Origin: Bacteroidales bacterium
GTDB lineage: Bacteria; Bacteroidota; Bacteroidia; Bacteroidales; Muribaculaceae
Length of the DNA: 64,000 bases
Assembly (NCBI GenBank): GCA_022009815.1
Contig: CP091725.1
Location: 2,046,001 to 2,110,000, forward strand
Reading direction: 5' to 3'
A program made the position numbers and the translations under genes. Below, in pieces: positions 26,887 through 35,616 of the stretch. The stretch's first letter is position 1, and each line of letters starts with the position of its first letter. The notes beneath the pieces were generated by a model. That model was not told where the DNA came from. It saw only the letters and a list, made by a program, of their open reading frames with translations, and ran no database searches.

Positions 26887-28405
26887 CCTGTATCTTGCTA
26901 AGCATATTCAAAGCCCAGTACGATTCTGAATTACGATAATTGAACTGGCCTTCAGTCGGCTTGTCGGCGTCAATTCCAAGAATTTCAAGATATTGATGCA
27001 ATAAGGTGATTGCAAGGTCGTAATTGTCTTCTCTGAGAGCGATTAGGACGGTAAGACGATAGATGTTTACATTCTGAGCATTCAGTTTCTTCGCTTCTTC
27101 GATTAATTGGTTTGCTTCAATGTTTGTCTGTCGGTCGTTTTTTAGAAACAGCAAGCAGTTTGCTTTCTGCAGATAGTCGTCGGCACAGGCAACGCCATTG
27201 TTTATGTTTTGGTCGGCGAGGGCTATTGCTTGCCTGAAATGCCTCATGTTGAACTGCATGTTTACAAGAGACGTTACTGCAAAAGAAATGATTTGTTCAT
27301 ATCGCTTGTTGGCGGGAAGAAGCTCGGTGTCGCCAAGATTGTCAATACGGGCAGGTAGGGAGATGTCTTTAGCCTTGTTTATTTTGCCAAGGAAAATTCG
27401 GTTTTCAGAAAATCGGTTGTTTATTCTTTTAAGGGCGGAGCAGAGTGCGCTCTCGTTGTAGTTAAGCATCCGCAGCACATCTTTTGTGATAGAATCCGCT
27501 TCAAGGCGTTGCTCCCGATTGAAATTCATGCCTAAGTGGTCTACAACTTTGTCAGAAATTTCGGCAGTGGCGACAGCCATTGCCAGAGTTGGAACTCCTG
27601 GCACATAATATCCAGTTTTTGCAGCGACGGCAACCTCTGTTGCGGCGGTGGCTACAGTTGCCAGTCCTGCCCAGAATTCCTGTCTTTTCTGTCGGCTGAT
27701 GCTTTTGTTTACGTTGAACACGCTGTGGTCCAATACGAAATGGGAAATCTCGTTTGCCAAGACAGCAACAAGTTCATCCTCTGAATGCAGGCAGGAAATC
27801 AGCCCGGTGCTAAGCACAATTGTCCCATTTGGATAAATTAGGGAAATCGGATTCGGTTGCTGGACAATAAGAAGATTTACATTGCATGGTCTGCCGTCAA
27901 CAAGGCTTTCCGGAGCTATTTTCGCAATCAATCCGTAGATGTAGCTTTCAAGATAAGGGTCGCTTAGCTCAAGCCCGTTGTCCTGCATTTTGTTGATAAA
28001 ATCAAAAGCCTCTTCCTCCATCTCGCTCCTGAGCTCATATTGTGAGCCTTTCTGTGTCAAAAGGGGCAATACGGTTGTTATAACTTTGGCATTCCAAAAA
28101 GAACGGATGTCGGGGGTGTCAAATTTGATGTGTTTCACAATGTCTTTGTTGACTTCGAGCATTACATCTGGTGTATTCATGTAAAAAGAAAGATTGGCAT
28201 TGTTCTCATTAGGAATTGGTGTGGTGATTTGGTAGATGCTGTCAACGTGGTATGTAGAGCCTTTTTTTATAGAGCAGATTACACATGACTCCTCGAATTT
28301 TTTGTAATTTTTAATTACCGTCATATCTAAGTTTGCAGCGTACTTTTGCGCATTGACTGAGATGAAAGACAAGGCAATCAGAAGAGATAAAAGCAAATTT
28401 TTCAT
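26867..28405 (-). CDS. M48-like metallopeptidase with an altered zinc motif
   Basis: A secreted protein of 512 residues with a signal peptide ending SVNAQ. Residues 150-300 follow the M48 (BepA/HtpX-like) pattern: GTIVLSTGLISCLHSEDELVAVLA, then N218-E-I-S-H222 and the downstream third-ligand region EQRLEADSI. In active M48 enzymes the motif is HExxH; here the first His is Asn (codon aac). The C-terminal third is helical and TPR-like (FRQAIALADQNINNGVACADDYLQKANCLLF). It may be a non-catalytic chaperone-like relative of BepA, or a single-residue variant. The reading frame is intact. Confidence 0.8.
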   Translation of the reverse strand: MKNLLLSLLIALSFISVNAQKYAANLDMTVIKNYKKFEESCVICSIKKGSTYHVDSIYQITTPIPNENNANLSFYMNTPDVMLEVNKDIVKHIKFDTPDIRSFWNAKVITTVLPLLTQKGSQYELRSEMEEEAFDFINKMQDNGLELSDPYLESYIYGLIAKIAPESLVDGRPCNVNLLIVQQPNPISLIYPNGTIVLSTGLISCLHSEDELVAVLANEISHFVLDHSVFNVNKSISRQKRQEFWAGLATVATAATEVAVAAKTGYYVPGVPTLAMAVATAEISDKVVDHLGMNFNREQRLEADSITKDVLRMLNYNESALCSALKRINNRFSENRIFLGKINKAKDISLPARIDNLGDTELLPANKRYEQIISFAVTSLVNMQFNMRHFRQAIALADQNINNGVACADDYLQKANCLLFLKNDRQTNIEANQLIEEAKKLNAQNVNIYRLTVLIALREDNYDLAITLLHQYLEILGIDADKPTEGQFNYRNSESYWALNMLSKIQAMRASR

Positions 28406-28455
28406 AGCGGTTGTGTTTTAAATTATGCCGATACTGATTTTTGATATACGGCATA

Positions 28456-28463
28456 CAAATGTA
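28456..28463 (-). promoter_or_regulatory. -7 element for the M48-like gene
   Basis: Read leftward, TACATTTG fits TAnnTTTG. It lies 51 bp upstream of the start codon, giving a leader of about 45 nt. Confidence 0.5.
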
Positions 28464-28483
28464 GTAATTCTTTTTTAGAACAA

Positions 28484-28520
28484 AAAATCTCCATCGGAGC
28501 GATGCTTCGGTGGAGATTTT
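28484..28520 (-). terminator. Terminator of the alpha-2-macroglobulin gene
   Basis: Stem AAAATCTCCA / TGGAGATTTT (28484-28493 and 28511-28520) with an inner GAGC/GCTT pairing. Read leftward it is followed by a T-run. It lies 20 bp beyond the stop codon. Confidence 0.75.
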
Positions 28521-28540
28521 GTTGCTTGTGGAATGACGGA

Positions 28541-31500
28541 TTATTCAACAGTCAGCGTGGCACCTGCGGAGTGGCTTGTGAGAGCCGGTGCATATTGGCA
28601 TTGCAGCGAAGCGATACCGCTGGTGTATGTGCCGGCATTGTTGGCGTAGACGTCGTAGGTAATCACGTATGTGCCCTTGCTGATGTGGCTGAAGAAGATG
28701 TTTGTTGCCGAGTCGCGCGTCTCGCGGTATGATCCGGTGCCGTCTTGCCATTCGTATACGCTCAGCTGGTCTGCCGGTTCGAAGCATGCGCCACGGTTGT
28801 CGGTCAGCGCCACGAAGTCGAGGTCGCGCTCCGAACGGATTGTGAGCCGCACTTGTATGCGGTCGCCAACGGCAAATTCCGTTGTGGCATCGGGGCGCAG
28901 CGTGTTGGCACTGTTGTAGACGTAGAACTGTTTTTCGATACGTATGTCGGCGTTTGCGTGGCTCTTAACACTGTCGGCGGGCGCATTGTATTGGCAATAT
29001 ACCGCTCCCCATGCCGGACATCCCTTGTCGCGGCGGATGCTGATACTGCCATCGTTGCGTTTCATGTCGATGCTTCGTCTGATGTATCCGAAGTAGGGCG
29101 TTGCGGCGTCGGTGTCAATCTTGACGTTTCCAACTTTGATTTGTGGTGCTTTGCGCACTGCGGCAGTCCAGTTTTTTCCGGTGGTGAGCAGAGCGTTGAT
29201 GGCGTCGCACGCCTTTGTTGCGCCTCCCCAGCATTGCGTTTCCTTGGCGAGCAACAGCCAGTGGCGCACGTCGTCGATCATTGGGTCGTCGGGATTCGCT
29301 TTGTTGAGCGCCTTCAGAGCCGTCGCTGCGAGTGTCACCTTGTCGATGCCATCGATGTCCCAGTATGTGCCTCTGTCGCCCGATTTGCGGGCGAATTGGC
29401 GCAGCGATTCCACAACGTTGCGAGCCACGTCGTTGCGGCCGCTGTTTGCAAGCAGAATTGCGGCTTTGGCTTTGCCCATTATGCTGTAGTCGCCCCAGCC
29501 TGACGCCGCCATGTCGACTACGCCGTTGGCAATCCACTTGATGGAGTCGGCAGGAGCTGCCACAGGAAGCATCGAGCGGATGAAAATATAGTCGGATGCG
29601 CGGGCAATTACGCTTTTGCGCGTCGCGCCCTCGCGTTTGCTCATCTTGTTGTAATAGTTGTCGCAATATTCCACCGCACGCTTCACGATTTGCTGTGCAA
29701 TTGCGTCGTCGGCAGGGTAGTAGCCCATCTCGTTAAGGTAGCCGAAGAGATTCAGCACCTCCTCTGTGGTCCAAATCGAGCTGCGGCAACCGCGAAACCA
29801 TTCGAATCCGCCGTCGGGGCGTTGAAGGTCGTTGAGGGCGGTCAGCGCACGTTGTTGGCGGTACTGTATTGTAGCAGGGTCGGCAATGTCGGCAATGTGC
29901 GCCATCATGTCGGTTTCCGTCTCGGCGCGTCGGCTCCACGGCGTGTTGTCGAGCGCAATGGTTTTCAAATCCGCATTCTGTTCAAGCCGAGATTTCAACG
30001 GCGATTTCTGCCATGCGGCAATAGCGTCGGCAATCTCCTGATTGTCGGCAACGATGCGCGATGCCACGGTGGCTACGTAGTAGTTCACGATGTGGGCTGT
30101 CGCCGTTTCCGCCGTCTGCTGCATTGAAGGCAGAGCCGAAGCGGCATACCAAGCAGGGTTGTCGGCATACTCCAGTGTCAGGCGTCCGTTGCGGTTGAAG
30201 TGAGGCATGGCGATGTCGGCACGGCTCTTGTCGGCAGTGATATAGAACGGCGAAGCCTCCACGACATCGGTTGTTGCCGGAAGCACGGCTATGCGGTCGC
30301 GCTGCCCGTCGGCGGTGCGGCCGTTTTGACAAACGCTTGTTGTCACGACGACTTCCGTCGAGGCAGGCACGTTGAAAGAGGCGGTTACCGTCTTTGATGA
30401 TTTAGCCTGCAGCACGATGCCTTTGAGCGCATGTCTCTGCCCGTTGGTGTCGATTACCACGTCAACGGTCTGCTCAGTGTCGGTGTTGTTTTGTGCGGCG
30501 GCAGAGATTGTCACACAGTCGCCCTCACGCACGAAGCGCGGCAGGTTTGGCTGCACCATCAGTTGCTTGGCAGCCGACACGATGCGGTTGATGTAGTGGG
30601 CGTGCAAGTCGTCGGTGTATGCCACAGCCGAGAATTGCCATTGCGTGTTGCGGTTTGGCACGTCGAACGTGAATGTCACCTCGCCTTGCTCGTTTGTCAC
30701 CAGTCCGGGCAGGAAGAACGCAGTCTTTATGCCTTCATCGCGGAGATTGGCAGACTGCTGCCTGTCGGGTTCTGTTGCCCCGGCGCCAGTCTTTAATTCC
30801 TTTGTGACGAGACTTTCCTCGAGCTTTGCGTCGGCCATTGGCGCAGCGGCGTAGCAGCGTAAAGGAGCCGAATTGCATTCGAAAACAGCGTAGTCATAGT
30901 CAAGCTGACGGCCGTAGTAGTTCAGCCATGGGGCGACAAAGGTTGCTACATCAAGCATCTGTAGAGGAGAGTATATGCTTGAGTGGCAATCGCTTGGATC
31001 TCTGAAATCCTGCCAGTACTCATCGGCGGTTGTATATGTCGGGCTGAAACGATAGGTGTTTATGCAAATCGAGTTCAACGCCGCGTCATACATGTTGGCA
31101 ATCACAGCCGAACGAAACGTTTTGCCGTTGTTGTTCTTGATGCGCAGTTTCCAGGTTTCCTTGCCGCCCGGGGTGATGTTGTCGCGGAAAGTTTCGGCAA
31201 CAATCTCAATTGAGTCTTGAGGCGTGGCTGGAGTAAGCGTGATGAATGCCGACTTCGTTTCGTGCTTGTCGGTCCAGTAGAGGCACAGGCACGAAGAGCC
31301 GCGCGGCGCAAATTCAGCCTTGCCCGTGAATTTATGCATTCCTGCCTCGGCATGGTGCCAGCCGTAGTCGGTCACGTTTCCGTCGCAGGCAATCACGTAG
31401 AAGAACCAATGCGGCCTGCTGTTTCCCCAGTTGAGAGAGAACGAGCCGTCGGCGGCGCACTTGATGTCGGCGTCTTTGTCGACGAGCATCGGAGTGTCGA

Positions 31501-33958
31501 ATGCGGGCATTGCGTCACTGAAGCGGTAGAGCCGCAGGCGGAACGACGAGCTGCCGCTGCCGTCGGGTATTGATACCGTGACGGTGTATTCGCCTGATGC
31601 AATGTTGTTTGCATCAATCGTGATGTTGTCGGGCGACAGAGAGCCCTTTTTCACCACGTTTGAAGCGGAGTCGGTGATTTCGTATGTGAGGCTGTCGAAA
31701 TTTCTCAAGTCTTTGTTCAGTTTCACCGGCTTGTCGGCATTGGCGGTGATGTCGGAAAGTTCTGGCAGCGACGCCAGTTTTCCCATTTTCAGTATCGCCG
31801 CTGCCGTTTGTGTCTCTCCGCGGCTGTCGGTGGCTGAAACTTTGGCATTGACAAAAATCTCGCCTTTGGCGGCAGAGAAGCATTCCGCCGGCACGCAGAT
31901 TGAAAATTCGCCGTTGCTGTCGGTGGAGACGGTTGTCTCGTAGTCGGAAAAGTCCATATCGTCCCACCACCATGAGAAACTCTCGCTCAGCGCCACTTTT
32001 ACATCTGTCTCTGCGAGAGGCATCTGTGAGAACGTCATGGCCTTGCCCTTTATCGTGACATGCTGGAGGTCGGACAGCTCTGATTTTTCACGGTCGATTT
32101 CGATGAAGAACGTAGGAGCCTTGTATTCGCTCACCTCGATGTTTCTCCACACCACAGGCATGTCGCCGGAAACGACAACAAGCTGGAACGTGCCCGTAAG
32201 TCCGTCGGTCGGCAGCGTGAACGATCCGCTGACGCGTCCGAATTCATCCGTCTGCAGTGTTTGTGACGCGATGGTCTCGTCGGCAGTGTTCTGCAATTCC
32301 ACTGTCAGCGATTTCTTTTTGGCCGTTTCGAGGAAACGCATCCCCGAAACGTAGGCTGCTACAGCGAAGTTGACCGTCTCGCCGGGGCGATACACGCCGC
32401 GGTCGGTAAACACAGTCGCTTTCAAGTGTCGGCTGCCTTCTGTTGAAGCATAGTTGAGCCAAGTGCTTAATGAACGGCTGTGGTCGTTGCCTACGATTGC
32501 CTGGAAATAGTAATAGCCGTAGTCGTTGAGGCTGTTGAGCATGGCATAGCCGTTGGCGTCTGTGCGAAGGCTTTTGACAATTTTTCCGTCCTCGTCCTTG
32601 CGTACGGTCACGGTGGCTCCCTCGATAGGTTTTGAAGAGTCGGTGTCGACCACCATCAGAAAATAGTCGCCGTTGATGCGGTTCACCATCATGATGTCGA
32701 TAGCCGACACCGTGAGAACCGATGGCGTTTGATCGGTGATAACGGCTCTGTGGGAGTTTCTGTCAATGAATTCAGGGACAAGAATATATCTTCCAGTCGG
32801 CAGTCCGGGGAAGCGCACCGTCTGACGGTCGTCGGCATTAAGATTTGCCGACCATTCCATCATTGGCTTCATCTGTTTCAGGTCCTTCATCCTGATGTCG
32901 GAGATTCCGTCGACGGAATATGCGCGTATAGTGATTCTGTCTACATTCTTTTTGTTGATGTCAATCAAGATTTCCTCATTTGGTTTTGCCGCTTCTGAGT
33001 AGCTTATGCCCATTGTCTGCTGGTCGATGCGCTTCAGGAAATTGCGCAACGCGTTGATGCGCGGATAATTGCTGTGGCGTGCAACGGCCTTGCGCGCAAG
33101 AGCCACCGTCCTGGGGCTTGAATCCAAGTCGACCAGATAGTCCAGAATCTCCACGGAATAGGGAGAGTCCTTGTATTTGTCGGCAAGGTCGAGAAGATGG
33201 GCTTTAAGCTCCGCTTCTGCAGCCTTGCTGTTGTTTTCGGAGCCCTTGATGCGTTGCAGCTCCGAGTAGATAAACGGGGCTGAACCCTCCTCATGGCTTG
33301 CCAGCAGGCTGGCGTAGATGCCTGCCACGCATTGCTTTGCGGCGCTGTTTTCATTGCCTTTGGAATAAGAGTCGGCCAAGTCGTTGATTTTGGCGATGCC
33401 GTGGTGTGCGAGCATGTCATAGAGCGAAGGGACAAATTCCGGACACACATTCGGCATCTCAAGGATGCTCTCATAGTCCTTCACCGGCGTGGCGAGCAGC
33501 TCCGTTCGGTGGCACAAAATCGAATCTGTCAGCTCGATGATTCGGTCTTCATAGTCCTCCCGGCACCATTCCCGAGGGTCGGATGGACGCATGTCGCCGG
33601 CTTTCTGACGGGAGTCGTATTTGTAGCTTTCGTGCTGGTATGCCGCAACCACAATGTCGGACTCCAGACCAAGCAGCAGTGATTTCGCCCTGACGTCAGA
33701 TACTCTTGCAGCGAAACTGTCCACGTGGTTTATGAGTTCCGGCATATAGTCGGCTGATATTTGCGATTTTGCGATAGAGAGGCGCACCAGTCCGTCGACA
33801 AGAGCCTTGTGGTTTCCCTTCTTGTCGGCTTTCTCGATTTGCTTTGTCGCGTCGTTGATCACGGTTTCCGGATATCTGAAATCAGGAACGTTGTTTTTGC
33901 CCCATGCCGCAGCACCGCAGATAAGAGCCATTCCGGCAGCCAAAAGTAGTTTGCTCAT
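28541..33958 (-). CDS. Alpha-2-macroglobulin family protein without thioester
   Basis: An 1805-residue exported protein (signal peptide MSKLLLAAGMALICGAAAWG). The central region has macroglobulin-like beta domains (VFTDRGVYRPGETVNFAVAA is the MG3/MG4-type hallmark), and the C-terminal part is an alpha-alpha toroid (ALTALNDLQRPDGGFEWF, near residue 1365). In thioester-bearing relatives such as E. coli YfhM a CLEQ motif precedes the toroid. Here the corresponding place (near residue 1280) reads LPSMQQ, with no Cys. It may trap proteases non-covalently or act as a structural envelope protein. Single gene with its own terminator. Confidence 0.88.
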   Translation of the reverse strand: MSKLLLAAGMALICGAAAWGKNNVPDFRYPETVINDATKQIEKADKKGNHKALVDGLVRLSIAKSQISADYMPELINHVDSFAARVSDVRAKSLLLGLESDIVVAAYQHESYKYDSRQKAGDMRPSDPREWCREDYEDRIIELTDSILCHRTELLATPVKDYESILEMPNVCPEFVPSLYDMLAHHGIAKINDLADSYSKGNENSAAKQCVAGIYASLLASHEEGSAPFIYSELQRIKGSENNSKAAEAELKAHLLDLADKYKDSPYSVEILDYLVDLDSSPRTVALARKAVARHSNYPRINALRNFLKRIDQQTMGISYSEAAKPNEEILIDINKKNVDRITIRAYSVDGISDIRMKDLKQMKPMMEWSANLNADDRQTVRFPGLPTGRYILVPEFIDRNSHRAVITDQTPSVLTVSAIDIMMVNRINGDYFLMVVDTDSSKPIEGATVTVRKDEDGKIVKSLRTDANGYAMLNSLNDYGYYYFQAIVGNDHSRSLSTWLNYASTEGSRHLKATVFTDRGVYRPGETVNFAVAAYVSGMRFLETAKKKSLTVELQNTADETIASQTLQTDEFGRVSGSFTLPTDGLTGTFQLVVVSGDMPVVWRNIEVSEYKAPTFFIEIDREKSELSDLQHVTIKGKAMTFSQMPLAETDVKVALSESFSWWWDDMDFSDYETTVSTDSNGEFSICVPAECFSAAKGEIFVNAKVSATDSRGETQTAAAILKMGKLASLPELSDITANADKPVKLNKDLRNFDSLTYEITDSASNVVKKGSLSPDNITIDANNIASGEYTVTVSIPDGSGSSSFRLRLYRFSDAMPAFDTPMLVDKDADIKCAADGSFSLNWGNSRPHWFFYVIACDGNVTDYGWHHAEAGMHKFTGKAEFAPRGSSCLCLYWTDKHETKSAFITLTPATPQDSIEIVAETFRDNITPGGKETWKLRIKNNNGKTFRSAVIANMYDAALNSICINTYRFSPTYTTADEYWQDFRDPSDCHSSIYSPLQMLDVATFVAPWLNYYGRQLDYDYAVFECNSAPLRCYAAAPMADAKLEESLVTKELKTGAGATEPDRQQSANLRDEGIKTAFFLPGLVTNEQGEVTFTFDVPNRNTQWQFSAVAYTDDLHAHYINRIVSAAKQLMVQPNLPRFVREGDCVTISAAAQNNTDTEQTVDVVIDTNGQRHALKGIVLQAKSSKTVTASFNVPASTEVVVTTSVCQNGRTADGQRDRIAVLPATTDVVEASPFYITADKSRADIAMPHFNRNGRLTLEYADNPAWYAASALPSMQQTAETATAHIVNYYVATVASRIVADNQEIADAIAAWQKSPLKSRLEQNADLKTIALDNTPWSRRAETETDMMAHIADIADPATIQYRQQRALTALNDLQRPDGGFEWFRGCRSSIWTTEEVLNLFGYLNEMGYYPADDAIAQQIVKRAVEYCDNYYNKMSKREGATRKSVIARASDYIFIRSMLPVAAPADSIKWIANGVVDMAASGWGDYSIMGKAKAAILLANSGRNDVARNVVESLRQFARKSGDRGTYWDIDGIDKVTLAATALKALNKANPDDPMIDDVRHWLLLAKETQCWGGATKACDAINALLTTGKNWTAAVRKAPQIKVGNVKIDTDAATPYFGYIRRSIDMKRNDGSISIRRDKGCPAWGAVYCQYNAPADSVKSHANADIRIEKQFYVYNSANTLRPDATTEFAVGDRIQVRLTIRSERDLDFVALTDNRGACFEPADQLSVYEWQDGTGSYRETRDSATNIFFSHISKGTYVITYDVYANNAGTYTSGIASLQCQYAPALTSHSAGATLTVE

Positions 33959-33979
33959 AGTTTTTTATGTTTTGTTGTA

Positions 33980-34024
33980 ACAAAAAAGCGCCTCAAGCAT
34001 TTGTCTATGCAAGAAGCGCTTTGT
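33980..34024 (-). terminator. Terminator of the sigma-factor operon
   Basis: Leftward reading: AAAGCGC / GCGCTTT with an inner TGCAT..ATGCT stem, then six T. It lies just beyond the stop of the periplasmic protein gene at 34045. Confidence 0.75.
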
Positions 34025-34044
34025 GCCATGTCTGTTTCGATTTG

Positions 34045-34496
34045 TTATTTCGAGCGTCGTTGTTTCAGCAAATATTGGGTGAATTTTTCTTCCGCCTGCT
34101 TTAGCAGAAAAAGTTGCTTTTTCGACAGGAATTTGCTGAACTTGTTGAAATAATCCAATTCAATCTCACCCTGTTGTAGAGTGGTTTTAGCCATTGCTGT
34201 CGCCGCCGCTTCAAATTCAGTTTCGGATGCATTTGTGTCGGCAGCCGTTTTTTTCATCAGAGCCTCCGCTTCGCTGTTCATCTTGTAGATGGTCTTTCCA
34301 TTTCCTCATATAGCGGAAACAGTTGGTTTTGCTGCTCTTTTGACAGATTTGCCTCTTTGGTGAAGAATTCAAATTTAGTTTTTCTTATTTGCTCCATCCA
34401 TCTCGCCCGTTGAGCCGCCGTGCTTTGAGCCGCCAGAGCGCAGGGCGCAAGGATTATTGCGATAAGAAAAGAGATAAGGGTTGATTTGCGGATCAT
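34045..34496 (-). CDS. Small periplasmic helical protein, Spy/CpxP-like (frameshifted)
   Basis: Start MIRKSTLISFLIAIILAPCALAAQ (signal peptide), then a helical, charged body (AQRARWMEQIRKTKFEFFTKEANLSKEQQNQLFPLYEEME..) ending LLKQRRSK. The frame breaks at 34295-34297 (T3, expected T4 on the plus strand); the joined protein reads EEMEKTIYKMNSEAEAL and has about 150 residues. The leucine/glutamine-rich helices with LSKEQQNQL resemble Spy/CpxP-type periplasmic chaperones and sensors. It is the third gene of a sigma-factor operon, 13 bp after the second, and so is likely an envelope-stress output or sensor. Confidence 0.65.
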
Positions 34497-34509
34497 GTCG
34501 ATTTTTAAA

Positions 34510-34902
34510 TTAGTTTGCCGTAGTGTCGAAATCCATTGAAGTGTCAATGCCGATTGTGTCGTTCAGAAGGTCGTCGATAGACACTGTTCCGGATTTTTCC
34601 AGTTCATTCCACATGTCTTTGTCCTTCATCGCTTCTGCAATCTGACCTTCGGCGGCGATTTCGCCACTGCGAGTCTTCAAATCTTTGAACAGATATCCCA
34701 TGCACCATACACCGGCAAACATAGCCGCCATGTAGACATACGGACGGATACGCAACCAGCGCGTAGGCTTCCGCTTGGCAGGAATCTGCTTTTCGGGCAG
34801 TGATGCAGCCATTTTCTTCGCAAAATCAGCGAAATAGCCTTCGGGCACATTGAAACCCGCATCTTTGCCAACTTTGGTTAATATGTCGCTTTTTTTGTCC
34901 AT
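34510..34902 (-). CDS. Membrane protein of the sigma operon, probable anti-sigma factor
   Basis: A 130-residue protein with a cytoplasmic N-terminal segment of about 50 residues (VPEGYFADFAKKMAASLPEK), one transmembrane segment (YVYMAAMFAGVWCMGYLF) and a short periplasmic acidic tail. Position directly after an ECF sigma gene, size and single-pass topology fit a non-zinc anti-sigma factor. The FxVPEGYFxxF motif is common in small Bacteroidetes proteins following ECF sigma factors. Direct binding is not shown by the sequence. Confidence 0.65.
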   Translation of the reverse strand: MDKKSDILTKVGKDAGFNVPEGYFADFAKKMAASLPEKQIPAKRKPTRWLRIRPYVYMAAMFAGVWCMGYLFKDLKTRSGEIAAEGQIAEAMKDKDMWNELEKSGTVSIDDLLNDTIGIDTSMDFDTTAN

Positions 34903-34935
34903 AGTACCGTTTTGACTTAGTTAATGCCGTATGGT

Positions 34936-35481
34936 TTAATTCTGCGAGAAAAAAAGTTCAATTTTTTTTACAGCGTGGTGGTATGAAGCTTTCAGCGCGC
35001 CCACCGTAGTTCCGAGGATTTCCGACATGTCCTCATATTTCATCTCGTCGAAATACTTCATGTTGAAAATCATGCGCTGTTTCTCGGGCAGGGTTGCGAT
35101 GGCTTTTTGCAGCAACAGTTTCAGCTCGTCACCGTCAAACCATTGGTCGCTTTCGAGCGAGTTTACGAGAAACGAGTCGTCATCGTCGATTGAAATGTTT
35201 TGTTTCTGCTTTTCCTTGTTGATGAACGTAATAGACTCGTTGATGGCGATTTTATACAGCCAGGTGGAGAGCTTCGCGTCGCCGCGGAAGTTCTCTATGT
35301 TTGACCAAGCCTTCAGAAACGTGTTTTGCAGCAAGTCGTTGGCGTCGTCATGGTTCATCACCATGCGTCGTATTTGCCAATAGAGTGGCTCGCTGTAGGT
35401 CTTGATGATCTCAGTGAATGCCTCCCTGCATTGTTTCGGGTCGTGAAGCCTTTTGACTATTTCAGTATCGTCGATGAGCAT
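34936..35481 (-). CDS. ECF-type RNA polymerase sigma factor
   Basis: A 181-residue protein. Region 2 is visible as YWQIRRMVMNHDDANDLLQNTFLKAWSNIENF with TWLYKIAINESITFI, and region 4 as LPEKQRMIFNMKYFDEMKYEDMSEIL plus GTTVGALKASYHHAVKKIE. ATG 35481 is preferred to an upstream TTG at 35493 because the -7 element TACCTTTG lies at 35491-35498. Transcription would then start almost at the ATG, giving a nearly leaderless mRNA. It heads a three-gene operon with a membrane regulator and a periplasmic protein. Confidence 0.9.
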   Translation of the reverse strand: MLIDDTEIVKRLHDPKQCREAFTEIIKTYSEPLYWQIRRMVMNHDDANDLLQNTFLKAWSNIENFRGDAKLSTWLYKIAINESITFINKEKQKQNISIDDDDSFLVNSLESDQWFDGDELKLLLQKAIATLPEKQRMIFNMKYFDEMKYEDMSEILGTTVGALKASYHHAVKKIELFFSQN

Positions 35482-35490
35482 AATATGTTT

Positions 35491-35498
35491 CAAAGGTA
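35491..35498 (-). promoter_or_regulatory. -7 element for the ECF sigma operon
   Basis: Read leftward, TACCTTTG fits TAnnTTTG exactly. It is only 10 bp from the preferred start codon. Confidence 0.5.
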
Positions 35499-35553
35499 CG
35501 CTATTTTTGCAGAACTATCCAAATTTCGGAATAAATCAGATTATAAAAACTTT

Positions 35554-35605
35554 AAAATAGTCAAAACGGCACATCCGCAACAGGATATGCCGTTTTGACT
35601 ATTTT
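35554..35605. terminator. Bidirectional terminator hairpin
   Basis: An 18-bp perfect outer stem (35554-35571 with 35588-35605, containing CAAAACGGCA / TGCCGTTTTG) encloses a small ATCC/GGAT stem. A-runs before and T-runs after allow termination on either strand. It separates the TonB/lipoprotein operon from the sigma operon. Confidence 0.85.
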
Positions 35606-35616
35606 ATTGCAGATGC

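Noticed and set aside
28745..29503. Long open frames antisense to the alpha-2-macroglobulin gene
   Set aside because: They mirror codon bias of the real gene, show no domains and lack initiation signals.
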